Positions 26,069-34,800 of a stretch of DNA of 64,000 nt are shown piece after piece. The position numbers and the translations under genes were made by a program. Each line of letters begins with the position of its first letter. Position 1 is the stretch's first letter. The notes under the pieces were generated by a model that did no database searches, was not told where the DNA came from, and saw only the letters and a list, made by a program, of their open reading frames with translations. The DNA is from Saprospiraceae bacterium (GTDB lineage: Bacteria; Bacteroidota; Bacteroidia; Chitinophagales; Saprospiraceae). The DNA is taken from NCBI GenBank assembly GCA_019638385.1, contig JAHBTW010000003.1, forward strand, positions 186,001 through 250,000, written 5' to 3'.

Positions 26069-26125
26069 GGGCGCCCTTTTTACTCTTCTCATCCGCCGAA
26101 GCTCGCCTTAGCGAGCGAAGGAGGG

Positions 26126-26199
26126 TTGCCCTTTGCCTTTTGCCCTTTGCTTTTGCCCTTTGCTTTTTGCCCTTTGCCCTTTGCCTTTTGCTTTTTACC
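26126..26199 (+). repeat. TTTGCCC-type period-7 word repeat between convergent genes
   Basis: About ten degenerate 7-nt words (GCCCTTT, GCCTTTT, GCTTTTT and relatives) run from about 26126 to the stop codon of the guanine deaminase at 26200. Just before them is a short palindrome GCTCGC-CTTA-GCGAGC (26101-26116) inside a REP-like stretch. It has no inverted arm of its own. The same vocabulary recurs at 29991-30046 and, on the other strand, at 50485-50540. Confidence 0.8.
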
Positions 26200-26673
26200 T
26201 CAATACCGCGTCTTCCCCTCCATCTCCTCCCATGCCCGAAAAGCGCTCAGCGCCTCCTCGCGGAGCATCTGCGTCATAGGAATGGAACGTTCGGCGGGCA
26301 GCAGCTCTATTTGTTCATAAATAAATTGATCGTCGAAGCCGATGGCGGCGGCGTCCTGATGCGTGCAGGCATACACCACGCGCGAAGGGCGCGCCCAGTA
26401 AATGGCGCCGAGGCACATGGGACAAGGTTCGCAGGAGGCGTACAGCGTGCAGCCATCCAACTGGAACGTGCCGAGGTTGCGGCAGGCATCCCGAATCGCA
26501 GTGACCTCGGCATGGGCAGTGGGGTCGTTGCTGGAGGTCACCCGGTTGAAACCCCGACCCACAATGCGCCCGTCTTTGACGATCACACAACCGAACGGGC
26601 CGCCGGCTTTTTGCTCCGGCCCTTCATGTGCCAGACGAACGGCCTCTCGCAAAAAATCCTCGTCTTGCTTCAT
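26200..26673 (-). CDS. guaD: Guanine deaminase (nucleoside deaminase fold)
   Basis: A 157-residue zinc deaminase converting guanine to xanthine. The start MKQDEDFLREAVRLA at 26673 is chosen because it matches family length. The 49-residue in-frame extension to 26820 overlaps the HMBS-like gene. Motifs: GGPFGCVIVKDG, the zinc and proton-shuttle motif TAHAEVTAIR, and SCEPCPMCLGAIYWARP. The C-terminal segment GFDDQFIYEQI...ERSIPM is strongly like Bacillus GuaD, which supports guanine over other bases. It lies 44 nt after the HMBS-like gene and is probably in the same transcript. Confidence 0.93.
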   Translation of the reverse strand: MKQDEDFLREAVRLAHEGPEQKAGGPFGCVIVKDGRIVGRGFNRVTSSNDPTAHAEVTAIRDACRNLGTFQLDGCTLYASCEPCPMCLGAIYWARPSRVVYACTHQDAAAIGFDDQFIYEQIELLPAERSIPMTQMLREEALSAFRAWEEMEGKTRY

Positions 26674-26717
26674 AACCTGTTGTTGTTGAATGATGTAACT
26701 GTATGTAGAAATTACAT

Positions 26718-27563
26718 TTAACCCAATGCGCCCGCCACGCGCTCTGCCAGTTGGTGGGTAGTACTCGACGACAATCGCGCCTTTTTCAGCACGCCGCTTG
26801 CGGTGACGAATGCAGCCCAAACGTGATAATTGTGCGCCGCATCACGTTCACAATACACCCCCAGCCGTTCCCCGGCATCGCTGCCCAACAATCGCAGCAC
26901 GCCCCGCTCTATATTGGTAACGGCAGACACCTCCGGGTGGTGAATTTTTTTCAAAATGAGCCGTACCGGCACGTCATCGCGTCGCGTCAGATAGGCCAGA
27001 ACGCCCTGCCCCGGCGCAGGCATCAGCTCTTTGGGGTTGATCGGCACAACTTCCAGGTCCGGCAGATCAATCGAATGCCGGTGTATGCCGGCGGCAGACA
27101 ACATTGCTGCGTCGCACTCGCCCCGGCGCAGTGCAGCAATCGAATCCTGCATACTGCCGGCAGCCTCTTGGAAGGTGATATCCTTCCGGTAATCGAGTAG
27201 CTGTGCTTTTAACAGCGGGCCGTTTCCGGCTACGGTTGCTCCTTTTTTTAAAGAAAAATCTTCACCCGGCGTGAACGCATCCGGCCGCACCAATAACCAA
27301 ATGCCGGCATGTTCGCGCGCCGAAACGGCCGTGATGGTCAAGCCTTCCGGCAAAACCGCCGGCAGACACTCCATCGGGTAAGCGGCTGCATCGAAAGCGC
27401 CTGCCGACAGAGCGGCGCCCAGTTCTTCCAATGCGGCATATTGCAGCGCGACGATGGAAGATTCCACGCCTGCCGCCTTCAGTTGCGCTTGCAAAAAAGG
27501 AGCGTAACGTCCCCGGACCGCATCGGTCCCGGCGCCTATTGTGAGTCTAGCTGAATGATTCAC
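26718..27563 (-). CDS. Hydroxymethylbilane-synthase-like protein lacking active-site residues
   Basis: A 281-residue protein with the overall pattern of HemC: the PAPGQGVLA motif (183-190), ER at 219-220, and the domain order. The key chemistry is missing. The segment that should read HSxKDxP reads YPMECLP (62-68), so the catalytic Asp is Cys66 and the Lys is Glu65. The SLRRxxQL arginines are replaced in GPLLKAQL (115-122). The dipyrromethane cofactor Cys, expected about 11 residues after ER219, aligns with Ala230 (GSDAGERLG). The N-terminal RxSxLA loop is also absent. It is unlikely to make hydroxymethylbilane and may be a ligand-binding relative. It starts with GTG overlapping the aldehyde dehydrogenase stop (GTGA), so it is translationally coupled. 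Confidence 0.75.
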   Translation of the reverse strand: MNHSARLTIGAGTDAVRGRYAPFLQAQLKAAGVESSIVALQYAALEELGAALSAGAFDAAAYPMECLPAVLPEGLTITAVSAREHAGIWLLVRPDAFTPGEDFSLKKGATVAGNGPLLKAQLLDYRKDITFQEAAGSMQDSIAALRRGECDAAMLSAAGIHRHSIDLPDLEVVPINPKELMPAPGQGVLAYLTRRDDVPVRLILKKIHHPEVSAVTNIERGVLRLLGSDAGERLGVYCERDAAHNYHVWAAFVTASGVLKKARLSSSTTHQLAERVAGALG

Positions 27564-28999
27564 ACGAAGCGATAAAAGAATTTGAGAACTTTCATTTTCA
27601 GGTCGTTGAAAGGCGGCTGCACCACTTTGAGGCCGATGAACAGCCAGTGCCGCCGCATGACGGCCCGGTGGTTGGAAAAATCTAAAAAGCTGTGCCGCCC
27701 GTTGGATCGCCCCATGCCGCTGTTGTTGATACCGCCGAAAGGCAAATTGGTGTTGCTGAAACTCGTCATGTATTCATTGACGACGGTGTTGCCGGCGGAA
27801 GTGTTTTTTAAATAATAGCGGATGGCGGCATTGTTTCGGCTGCCGATGTACATATCTAAAGGTTTGGGGCGCCGGCGAATGATGGCGACCGCTTCTTCTT
27901 TGCTGCGAAACGTGACTACCGGCAGCACCGGCCCGAAAATCTCCTCTTGCATAATGTCCATGTCCTCTGTCACGCCGGTTAGCACCGTAGGAGCAATGTA
28001 CAAATCAGCCTCATCGCTTTGATCGCCTATTGCTATCCGTGCGCCTTTGCTTACAGCATCTTCTATCAAACTCCGGACGCGGTGGAAGTGCCGGAGATTG
28101 ATCATACGGGACAGATCGGGCGAAGCCTTCGGATCTTCTCCGTACAAATCCCGGAGGCTCTTTTTGAACCCTTTCAGCAGGACTTCCAGCTTCGATTCAT
28201 GCACGATGGCATAATCGGGCGCTATGCAGGTTTGGCCGTTGTTCAGACACTTGGCCCACGCCAATTTTTCTGCATGATAAGCTACATCCGCTGTTTCGTC
28301 TATAATGACCGGCGATTTTCCGCCCAATTCCAGCGTGACAGAGGCGAGGTGTTTGGCCGCCGCCGCCATGACGATTTTGCCCACAGCCGGGCTTCCTACG
28401 AAGTGAATGTGATTGAACGGCAGTTTGAGCAGCGCTTTGGCTGCGTCGGCATCGCCTTCCACTACGGCTACTTCTTCCGGTGGAAAAAGCGCACTCATCA
28501 TATCCGCCATGAAGGCCGAAGTGTGTGGCGACATTTCCGAAGGTTTGAGTATAACCGTATTGCCGGCGGCAATGGCCGATACCAACGGACAAAGCGAAAG
28601 GTTGACCGGATAATTCCAGGGCGACAGAATAAGGCATACGCCTTTCGGCTCGTATTGAATGCGCGACGACATACCTGCCAATGCTAAAGGCCCCGGTACC
28701 GGCTCGTCGCGCATCCATTGCCGCAGGTCGCGGCGCACCGCCATGACGGCTGATTTTACAAACCCGATTTCCGTAGCCCACACTTCAAACGGAGGCTTGC
28801 GGAAGTCTTTATACATGGCTTCCGCCAATGCCCGGAAGTTGGTTTCATTTTCCAGATAAGTCCATATCCGGTTCACCTTTTCGATGCGCTGCCGGGCAGT
28901 CGTGTGGGCAGCCTGGGGTGCGTAGGCGATTTGTTTTTCAAACAATTGTCGAATTCCGGTTTCGGTGAAAGCCGGAGACGGAGCAGATGTTGCAGTCAT
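27560..28999 (-). CDS. Aldehyde dehydrogenase, class 3 / fatty-aldehyde type
   Basis: A 479-residue NAD(P)-dependent aldehyde dehydrogenase. Cofactor motif SPWNYPVNL, FVGSPAVGK, general base Glu in LELGGKSPVI, catalytic Cys in NNGQTCIAPDY, and EEIFGPVLPV are all present. Absence of the long N-terminal extension and the sequence LPFGGINNSGMGRSNGRHSFLDFSNHRAVM fit ALDH3-type enzymes, which favour medium and long aliphatic or aromatic aldehydes. It lies 9 nt after the SDR gene and overlaps the HMBS-like gene by 4 nt. With the SDR and the acyl-CoA ligase it suggests fatty alcohol, aldehyde and acid interconversion. Confidence 0.93.
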   Translation of the reverse strand: MTATSAPSPAFTETGIRQLFEKQIAYAPQAAHTTARQRIEKVNRIWTYLENETNFRALAEAMYKDFRKPPFEVWATEIGFVKSAVMAVRRDLRQWMRDEPVPGPLALAGMSSRIQYEPKGVCLILSPWNYPVNLSLCPLVSAIAAGNTVILKPSEMSPHTSAFMADMMSALFPPEEVAVVEGDADAAKALLKLPFNHIHFVGSPAVGKIVMAAAAKHLASVTLELGGKSPVIIDETADVAYHAEKLAWAKCLNNGQTCIAPDYAIVHESKLEVLLKGFKKSLRDLYGEDPKASPDLSRMINLRHFHRVRSLIEDAVSKGARIAIGDQSDEADLYIAPTVLTGVTEDMDIMQEEIFGPVLPVVTFRSKEEAVAIIRRRPKPLDMYIGSRNNAAIRYYLKNTSAGNTVVNEYMTSFSNTNLPFGGINNSGMGRSNGRHSFLDFSNHRAVMRRHWLFIGLKVVQPPFNDLKMKVLKFFYRFV

Positions 29000-29008
29000 T
29001 CCAAAGTG

Positions 29009-29815
29009 TTATATGCCAAAGAGCTTTTTGATTACTTTTTCGTATTTGTGTGGGAAAATGCGAACGATGAGGTCCATGATGCGGGCATCTTTGCCGATGA
29101 GCACGCGGGCTTTTTTATACCGGATGCCGGCCACAATGCACTTGGCGGCCGTCTCCGGCGAGGTGGGCGTCATGCGGTCGAATTCCTGTGCGAGCTTTTG
29201 CCTGGCGGCTTCATCCGTCGCGGCAATGTTGTTGATAATGTTGGTTTTAATACCGCCGGGCATGACCACCGTCACGGTCACGTTGGAGCCGGCCAGTTCC
29301 GGCCGCAGGGCCTCGCTGAGGCCGCGCACGGCAAACTTGGAGGCCGTATAGGGCGACTGATATGGATGGGCAGCCGTACTGAAAATGCTGGCCACATTGA
29401 CCAATGCTGCTTCGGGCCGGCTCTTGAGGGAGGGCAAAAATTCCTTCACGCCATATAGTACGCCCCAGATATTGACTTTCCACACTTTTTCAAAATCGCT
29501 GTACGGCGTTTTTTCGAGCGATTGCCGCAGGAGAGTGATTCCGGCGTTGTTCACCACGATGTCCACGGCGCCGAACACTTCGTTCACCTCTGCCGCGAAG
29601 TTGCGCATGTCTTCAAGGTTCGATACGTCGAAGGGCGTGGCAACTACCGGCGCGCCTTTGTCCGAAACGGCCTTGCGGGTTTCTTCCAGCGTGGCGTCGT
29701 TCCAGTCGCAAATAGCTAATTTACAGCCGCAAGCGGCCAGTTCGAGCGCCAAGGCTCTGCCGATCCCGGATCCCGCTCCGGTAACGACGGCGATTTTGTC
29801 TTTCAGGTTTTTCAT
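29009..29815 (-). CDS. Short-chain dehydrogenase/reductase
   Basis: A 268-residue SDR. The cofactor motif TGAGSGIGR and DW after the second strand (acidic, favouring NAD) are present, as are NNAG, the catalytic Ser in NVASIFS and the YTASK motif. The C-terminal part (KCIVAGIRYKKARVLIGKDARIMDLIVRIFPHKYEKVIKKLF) is basic and resembles membrane-peripheral SDRs acting on lipids. It precedes the aldehyde dehydrogenase by 9 nt and follows the acyl-CoA ligase after a 232-nt repeat-rich spacer. The substrate is not determinable from sequence. Confidence 0.9.
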   Translation of the reverse strand: MKNLKDKIAVVTGAGSGIGRALALELAACGCKLAICDWNDATLEETRKAVSDKGAPVVATPFDVSNLEDMRNFAAEVNEVFGAVDIVVNNAGITLLRQSLEKTPYSDFEKVWKVNIWGVLYGVKEFLPSLKSRPEAALVNVASIFSTAAHPYQSPYTASKFAVRGLSEALRPELAGSNVTVTVVMPGGIKTNIINNIAATDEAARQKLAQEFDRMTPTSPETAAKCIVAGIRYKKARVLIGKDARIMDLIVRIFPHKYEKVIKKLFGI

Positions 29816-29835
29816 GGTATTTTCAGTTGTATTTA

Positions 29836-29857
29836 TGCTGAGCGAAGTCGAAGCATG
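29836..29857 (+). repeat. Small dispersed palindrome (ATGCT...AGCAT)
   Basis: ATGCTGAGCGAAGTCGA followed by AGCAT forms a short hairpin. GCTGAGCGAAGTCGAAGC-type palindromes are, to my knowledge, common dispersed intergenic elements in Bacteroidota genomes. This copy lies 20 nt upstream of the SDR start codon. A related CGCCGTAGCTC stretch follows at about 29873. Confidence 0.6.
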
Positions 29858-29898
29858 GTTTTATGGTTTCATTCGCCGTAGCTCCCGGGATCGCCAAA

Positions 29899-29987
29899 TG
29901 TACAATGGTCAATTTTCAATTTTTAATGTACAAGTGTGCATGGCCGGAACAATTGAACATTGAATATTGGTCATTGACCATTGAACA
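29899..29987 (+). repeat. Period-7 word repeat arranged as an inverted repeat (CAAT words)
   Basis: The left arm (29899-29933) reads in 7-nt words ACAATGG TCAATTT TCAATTT TTAATGT. The right arm (29950-29987) read on the other strand gives TTCAATG GTCAATG ACCAATA TTCAATG. Arms match at 28 of 35 positions without gaps, with a loop of 16 nt. It lies between the acyl-CoA ligase and the SDR genes. Confidence 0.88.
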
Positions 29988-29990
29988 TTT

Positions 29991-30046
29991 CTCTGCCCTT
30001 GCCCTTTGCCAATTTGCCCCTCTGCTCTCTGCCCTCTGCTCTATGC
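29991..30046 (+). repeat. CTCTGCCC-type period-7 word repeat against the acyl-CoA ligase stop
   Basis: Degenerate words GCCCTTT, GCTCTCT, GCCCTCT and GCTCTAT fill the stretch up to the ligase stop codon at 30048. An exact 21-nt string (30021-30041) is shared with the reverse complement of 50485-50545, in the coding sequence of a lipoprotein signal peptide. Confidence 0.85.
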
Positions 30047-30047
30047 T

Positions 30048-31748
30048 TCACCCCACCCACACCAATTGCTCCTCCCGGTTGTACCATTCGTGGAACAGAT
30101 GTTCGAAGCGGCGGTTGAGTTCGTTGCGTTTTATTTTCATGGTCGGCGTCAGCAGGCCGTTTTCCACACTCCAGGGAGTATTCATCACCACCACGGCTTT
30201 CAGTTGTTCGTAATTGGGCAGTTGACTGTTGATGTGGTCGAGGGTTTCCTGCAGGCTTTGGCGCAATTTTTCCATACCGGCTTCGCGCCCGATGTCCGAC
30301 AAAACCACCAATGCCAAGGGCTGCGGAATACCCGGCCCCGCTACGCATACCTGCTCTACATAGTTGTTTTTGGCAAAACTCCACTCAATCGGTCCCGGCA
30401 CAATGAACTTCCCCTTCGACGACTTAAACGTGTCGGAAATACGCCCGGTAATGCGAAGGTAACCTTCTTCATCCAATTCGCCCTGATCGCCGGTGAAGAT
30501 GAGGCCGTCGTGCAGAATTTCGGCGGTTTTTTCCGGCTCGTTGTAGTAGCCCTTCATCATCCAGGGCAGGCGAATGGTGATTTCGCCCGATTCAGGTACG
30601 ACGCCTACTTCCACATTGGGCAGCGGTTTGCCCACCGTACCGCGCCGGATGCGGTCGCGGGGCATCAGCGTGGCGCCGCCGCAGGTTTCGGTCATGCCGT
30701 AAACCTCCTGAAGATGTATGCCGAGATGCGCATACCAGTCTTTGACCGCATCTGGCATGGGCGCTGCGCCGGTAAGCAGGATGCGCGCTTTGTCCAGGCC
30801 TAAACCCTGCCGTATTTTCCGGCGTATCAGACTATTGACAATTGGGATGCTGAGCAGAATATTCAGCGTTCTTTGCGGCATTCGCTCCAGAATGGCCATT
30901 TGGAATTTCGTCCAGATGCGCGGCACGCCGAGGAAGAGCGTCGGTTGGGTGTCCTGAAGGTTTTTGGCAAAAGAATTGATGGATTCAGCGAAAGCGATGC
31001 TGCCGCCCGTGAGCAACGCAGCGCCTTCCACGATGAGCCGCTCGGCGATGTGGCACAGCGGCAGGTAGGAGAAGAATCGGTGCTCCGTGCCGGAGAACAA
31101 TTTCAGGCTGTCGTGCCGGCGCTCATTTTCCATCAGTGCGGAAGGGGCGTAGAAGTCGAGCATCACACCTTTGGGTACGCCGGTAGTGCCGGAGGTATAG
31201 AGAATGCTGAACAGGTCGTGAATGTCGCGGTTCGGATTGCCGGGCAAGGGATCATACGCGGCCAAAAGCCCTTCCCATGCCAGCCCTTCCTCTACCCGGC
31301 TGTTGCCTTCGTAGTGTGGGAACGCAATGAGTTGAAGTTCTTCGGCTACCCCCTTGCGCAGCGCGGGCCAGTCGTCTAACTTGCCTACAAACAGCGCTTT
31401 GACATGACTCAATTCCAGCACTTGCTGCAATTGCTCGGCCGTGAGCGTGGGGTAAAAAGGCGCGGAAACGAAGCCGCCCATCATGATGGCCAAGTCGGCG
31501 ATGATCCAGTGATAGCAGTTTTTGGAAAGGATACCCACATGGTCGCCGGGTTTCAGCCCGATGCCGGCCAGCGCCGCAGCAATGCGTCGGGCCTCTTGCC
31601 CCGCCTCTGCCCAGGTGATGGTTTTCCATTCGTTGCCGTAAGGCTGCCGCAAAAACGGCGCATCCGGCTTCGATTGCTCCCATTCGTAAAAGCAATCCAG
31701 CAAGGTTTTTAAATCCTCCGCCGGGAATGACGGTGTTGAAGATGCCAT
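30048..31748 (-). CDS. Long-chain fatty acid-CoA ligase (AMP-forming)
   Basis: A 566-residue acyl-CoA synthetase of the ANL superfamily. The P-loop is ILYTSGTTGVPKGVMLD, the adenine motif YGMTETCGGATL, the A8-hinge region GLIFTGDQGELDEEGYLRITGRISDTFKSSKGKFIVP, and the late catalytic Lys region LTPTMKIKRN. Similarity to FAA/ACSL-type enzymes implies long-chain substrates. It could start the SDR-ALDH transcript, although a 232-nt repeat-rich spacer separates them. Confidence 0.92.
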   Translation of the reverse strand: MASSTPSFPAEDLKTLLDCFYEWEQSKPDAPFLRQPYGNEWKTITWAEAGQEARRIAAALAGIGLKPGDHVGILSKNCYHWIIADLAIMMGGFVSAPFYPTLTAEQLQQVLELSHVKALFVGKLDDWPALRKGVAEELQLIAFPHYEGNSRVEEGLAWEGLLAAYDPLPGNPNRDIHDLFSILYTSGTTGVPKGVMLDFYAPSALMENERRHDSLKLFSGTEHRFFSYLPLCHIAERLIVEGAALLTGGSIAFAESINSFAKNLQDTQPTLFLGVPRIWTKFQMAILERMPQRTLNILLSIPIVNSLIRRKIRQGLGLDKARILLTGAAPMPDAVKDWYAHLGIHLQEVYGMTETCGGATLMPRDRIRRGTVGKPLPNVEVGVVPESGEITIRLPWMMKGYYNEPEKTAEILHDGLIFTGDQGELDEEGYLRITGRISDTFKSSKGKFIVPGPIEWSFAKNNYVEQVCVAGPGIPQPLALVVLSDIGREAGMEKLRQSLQETLDHINSQLPNYEQLKAVVVMNTPWSVENGLLTPTMKIKRNELNRRFEHLFHEWYNREEQLVWVG

Positions 31749-31769
31749 GATTTTCGGTTTTGTTGCCGG

Positions 31770-31863
31770 TTAGCTGCGAGCTTCGAGTTTTGAGCTACGA
31801 GTACTCACCGGCCGTCAACGTGACGCAGGAACTCGAAACTCGAAGCTCACAACTCGCAGCTAA
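31770..31863 (+). repeat. Period-7 word repeat arranged as an inverted repeat (GAGYT words)
   Basis: The left arm (31770-31802) contains the words GCGAGCT TCGAGTT TTGAGCT ACGAGT. The right arm (31831-31863) on the opposite strand reads GCGAGTT GTGAGCT TCGAGTT TCGAGT. Arms match at 26 of 33 positions without gaps, around a 28-nt loop. The right arm ends 7 nt from the stop of the BNR-repeat gene at 31870. A run of eight A follows on the plus strand. Confidence 0.9.
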
Positions 31864-31869
31864 AAAAAA

Positions 31870-34800
31870 CTAATCCCACTTCACATCTCTGCCGGGCGTA
31901 TAAGGCGCGCCGGCCTTTTCCAATTTCTCCTCCAACAGGCGAATATCGTTATTTTTCACACTTTTTATCTGTTCCAGCAGCGGTTTGAACTCCATACCGG
32001 CAATGCGCAGCGCATCGCGGTGGGTTTGCGTGGGCGCCGAGGTACTTTTCCACATTTCGTAAGTGAGCCAACCGATGCGGCCGGCAACGGTGAAAGGCGT
32101 GTCTTTGTCCAATCGGGCTGCCACCTGATCGCCGAATAGCGCTTTGCGGATGCCGTACAATTTGGCCTCTATGGCTTGCAGGTCGCCGGCGAGTTCTGTT
32201 TTTGGCACGGGCACGGAGTAGATGACTTTGCGCAGGAACTGCATGCGGGTACCGATTTCGCTCATCATGGCGGATGCGCCCGACACGGCCCGATCCAATT
32301 CCTGTACTTCCTGTTGGAACGCAACCAGGGCTGCCCGGTCGGATGCAGGCAACGTTACACCGCCGAGGCTGTTGATGCGAAAACGAACGGGCGCCGCGAT
32401 TTCCCGCAGTTGGCCGTTGACGCTTTGCGCAAGGCTGACCGTGTATTCGCCCGGCATGGCCAGTACGCCTTCGTCCAAATTAGCAAAGGGATTGTCAAAG
32501 GCCGGCGGGGCGAGGCGTACCGGATTGACGGAAGGGAGGCGCCCGTCCCAGGTGATGCGATGGACGCCTTTGCTCACGCCGGTTTTCAGCTCGCGCACAA
32601 TATTGCCGTTCAGATCGCGCACGGAGAAAAGCAGATACGGCTCTTCTTCGCGGGTTTCCGCTTCCAGTTCTTCATAAGTTGGGTAGCGAATCACTTCGCC
32701 TTTTTTGATCTTTTCTTTCTCCGCTTCCTGCCGCTTTTGCTTCAGGGTTTTCACCTCGTCTTTTATCCAATAAGTAAAGGTGGCGCCCACCGGCGGATTC
32801 GGTGCGCTGAAATAGGAATGCCCCATAAAGGATTTGCCGCGTAACCCTAGGGGCAGGCTCTCGTGATACACCAATCCGTCTTTCACCGGGTATATCACGG
32901 CTTCTGCGGCAAGCTGATCTTTTTTGAGAAAACGCAAAGGTGAATAGTCGTCCAATACATAAAAGCCTCTGCCGAAGGTGCCGAGCACGAGGTCATTTTC
33001 TCTTTTTTGAATAGCAATGTCGCGCACGGCAATGGTGGGCCGGCCGGCTTTGAGCGCTTTCCAGTAGCCGCCGCCGTCGGGACTGAAGAAGCAACCGAAT
33101 TCGGTACCCACAAACAACAGGTCGCGGTCCACATGATCCTCTGCAATGGAGTAGGTGGAACCGCGTTCGGGCAGGTTGTTGGAAATGGCTTTCCAGGTGC
33201 GGCCGCGGTCGGTACTTTTGTATAAATAGGGCCGGAAATCGCCGTACTTGTGGTGGTTGAAAGCCGCGTACACCACGTTCATATCGTGTTGGGAGGCGAG
33301 CAAAAAGTTGACATAAGTGCGCTCCGGCACGCCCGGAATGGCGTTGCAATCAATTTTTGTCCAGGTGCGTCCGCCATCCTCTGTGACCTGAATGAGACCG
33401 TCGTCGGTGCCGGCATAGAGGAGCGATGCTTCAATGGGGCTTTCGTGGAACGCCACGATATTGCCGTAGAGCGAAGTGCTCGCATTTTTGGCAATGGCGT
33501 CCATGCTTTGAATGCGCCCCATCACCGGGAGGGTATTGCGGTCTATTTGGCGGGTGAGGTCGGCGCTGATGGCGGTCCAGCTATTGCCATGGTCGTCGCT
33601 GCGGAACACTTTGTTGGCCGCGAAGTAGAGGCGCTTGTCCACATGCGCGGAGGTCATGAGCGGGGAGTCCCAGTTCCAGCGCAGCTCCGGTTCGCCTGCG
33701 CCGGGTTTGGGTTGGATGCCGGTTATTTCGCCGCTTTGCCGGTCGTAGCGCACTAATACGCCGTGCTGCGCTTGCGCATACACGATGTTGGGATTTTTGG
33801 GATCAATGGCCGACTCGAATCCGTCGCCGCCGTTGGTGACAAACCAGTCGGAATTGACGATGCCGTGCCCGCTGCGGGTGCGCGAGGGACCGCCGATGCT
33901 GAAGTTGTCCTGTGTGCCGCCATAGACGTAGTAAAACGGCTCGGAGTTGTCCACGGCTACTTTGTAAAATTGCGTGACCGGCAGGTTGGATTTGAACGAC
34001 CAGGTTTTGGCCGCGTCGAAGCTTTCGTAAATGCCGCCGTCGCAGCCCACGAGGTAGTAATTGGTATCGTTGGGGTCTATCCACATAGAGTGGTTGTCCA
34101 CATGTTTGAAATCCTCGCCCAGCATTTTGAAGGTCTTTCCGCCGTCGTAGCTCACCTGTATCCACACATCCATAGAAAATATGACATCTGGATTGGTGGG
34201 ATGCACCACGATTTCGGAGTAATAATTTCCGCTCGTAACATGGCCGGAACGCTTTTCCCAACTCGCCCCCCGGTTGGTGCTGCGGAAAAAACCGCCTTTG
34301 CCCTCTGCCGCTTCCACGATGGCATAGATGACCTCCGGATCGGAGGGCGCCATGGCGAGGCCGATGCGACCCATGTCCACAGTAGGCAGGCCGTTGTTGA
34401 TCTTTTCCCAGGTTTGGCCGGCGTCTTTCGATTTATACATGCCGCTCGAAGGCCCGCCGCCCACATAAGTAAACACATGCCGCCGCCGCTGATAGGCTGA
34501 GGCGTACAATACATCCGGGTTGCGCGGATCCATCAAAATATCATTCACGCCCGTGTGTTCGTCCACGCTGAGCACAGCGTTCCAGGTTTTGCCGCCGTCG
34601 GCAGTTTTATACACTCCGCGCTCGTCGCCTTCTTTCCACAGCGGCCCGATGGCAGCCACATACACTACATCGGAATTGCGCGGGTCCACCACAATTTTGC
34701 CGATGTGCTCGGAGGTTTTTAACCCCATATTTTTCCAGGTTTTGCCGGCATCTTCCGATTTGTAAATACCGTCGCCGTAGGCCACCGAGCGCTGATTATT

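Noticed and set aside
26126..26721. Plus-strand ORFs (26126-26320 and 26140-26721) starting with Cys/Phe/Leu/Pro-rich repeats
   Set aside because: Their first part is the translation of the TTTGCCC word run and the rest is antisense to guanine deaminase and the HMBS-like gene. No family resemblance.
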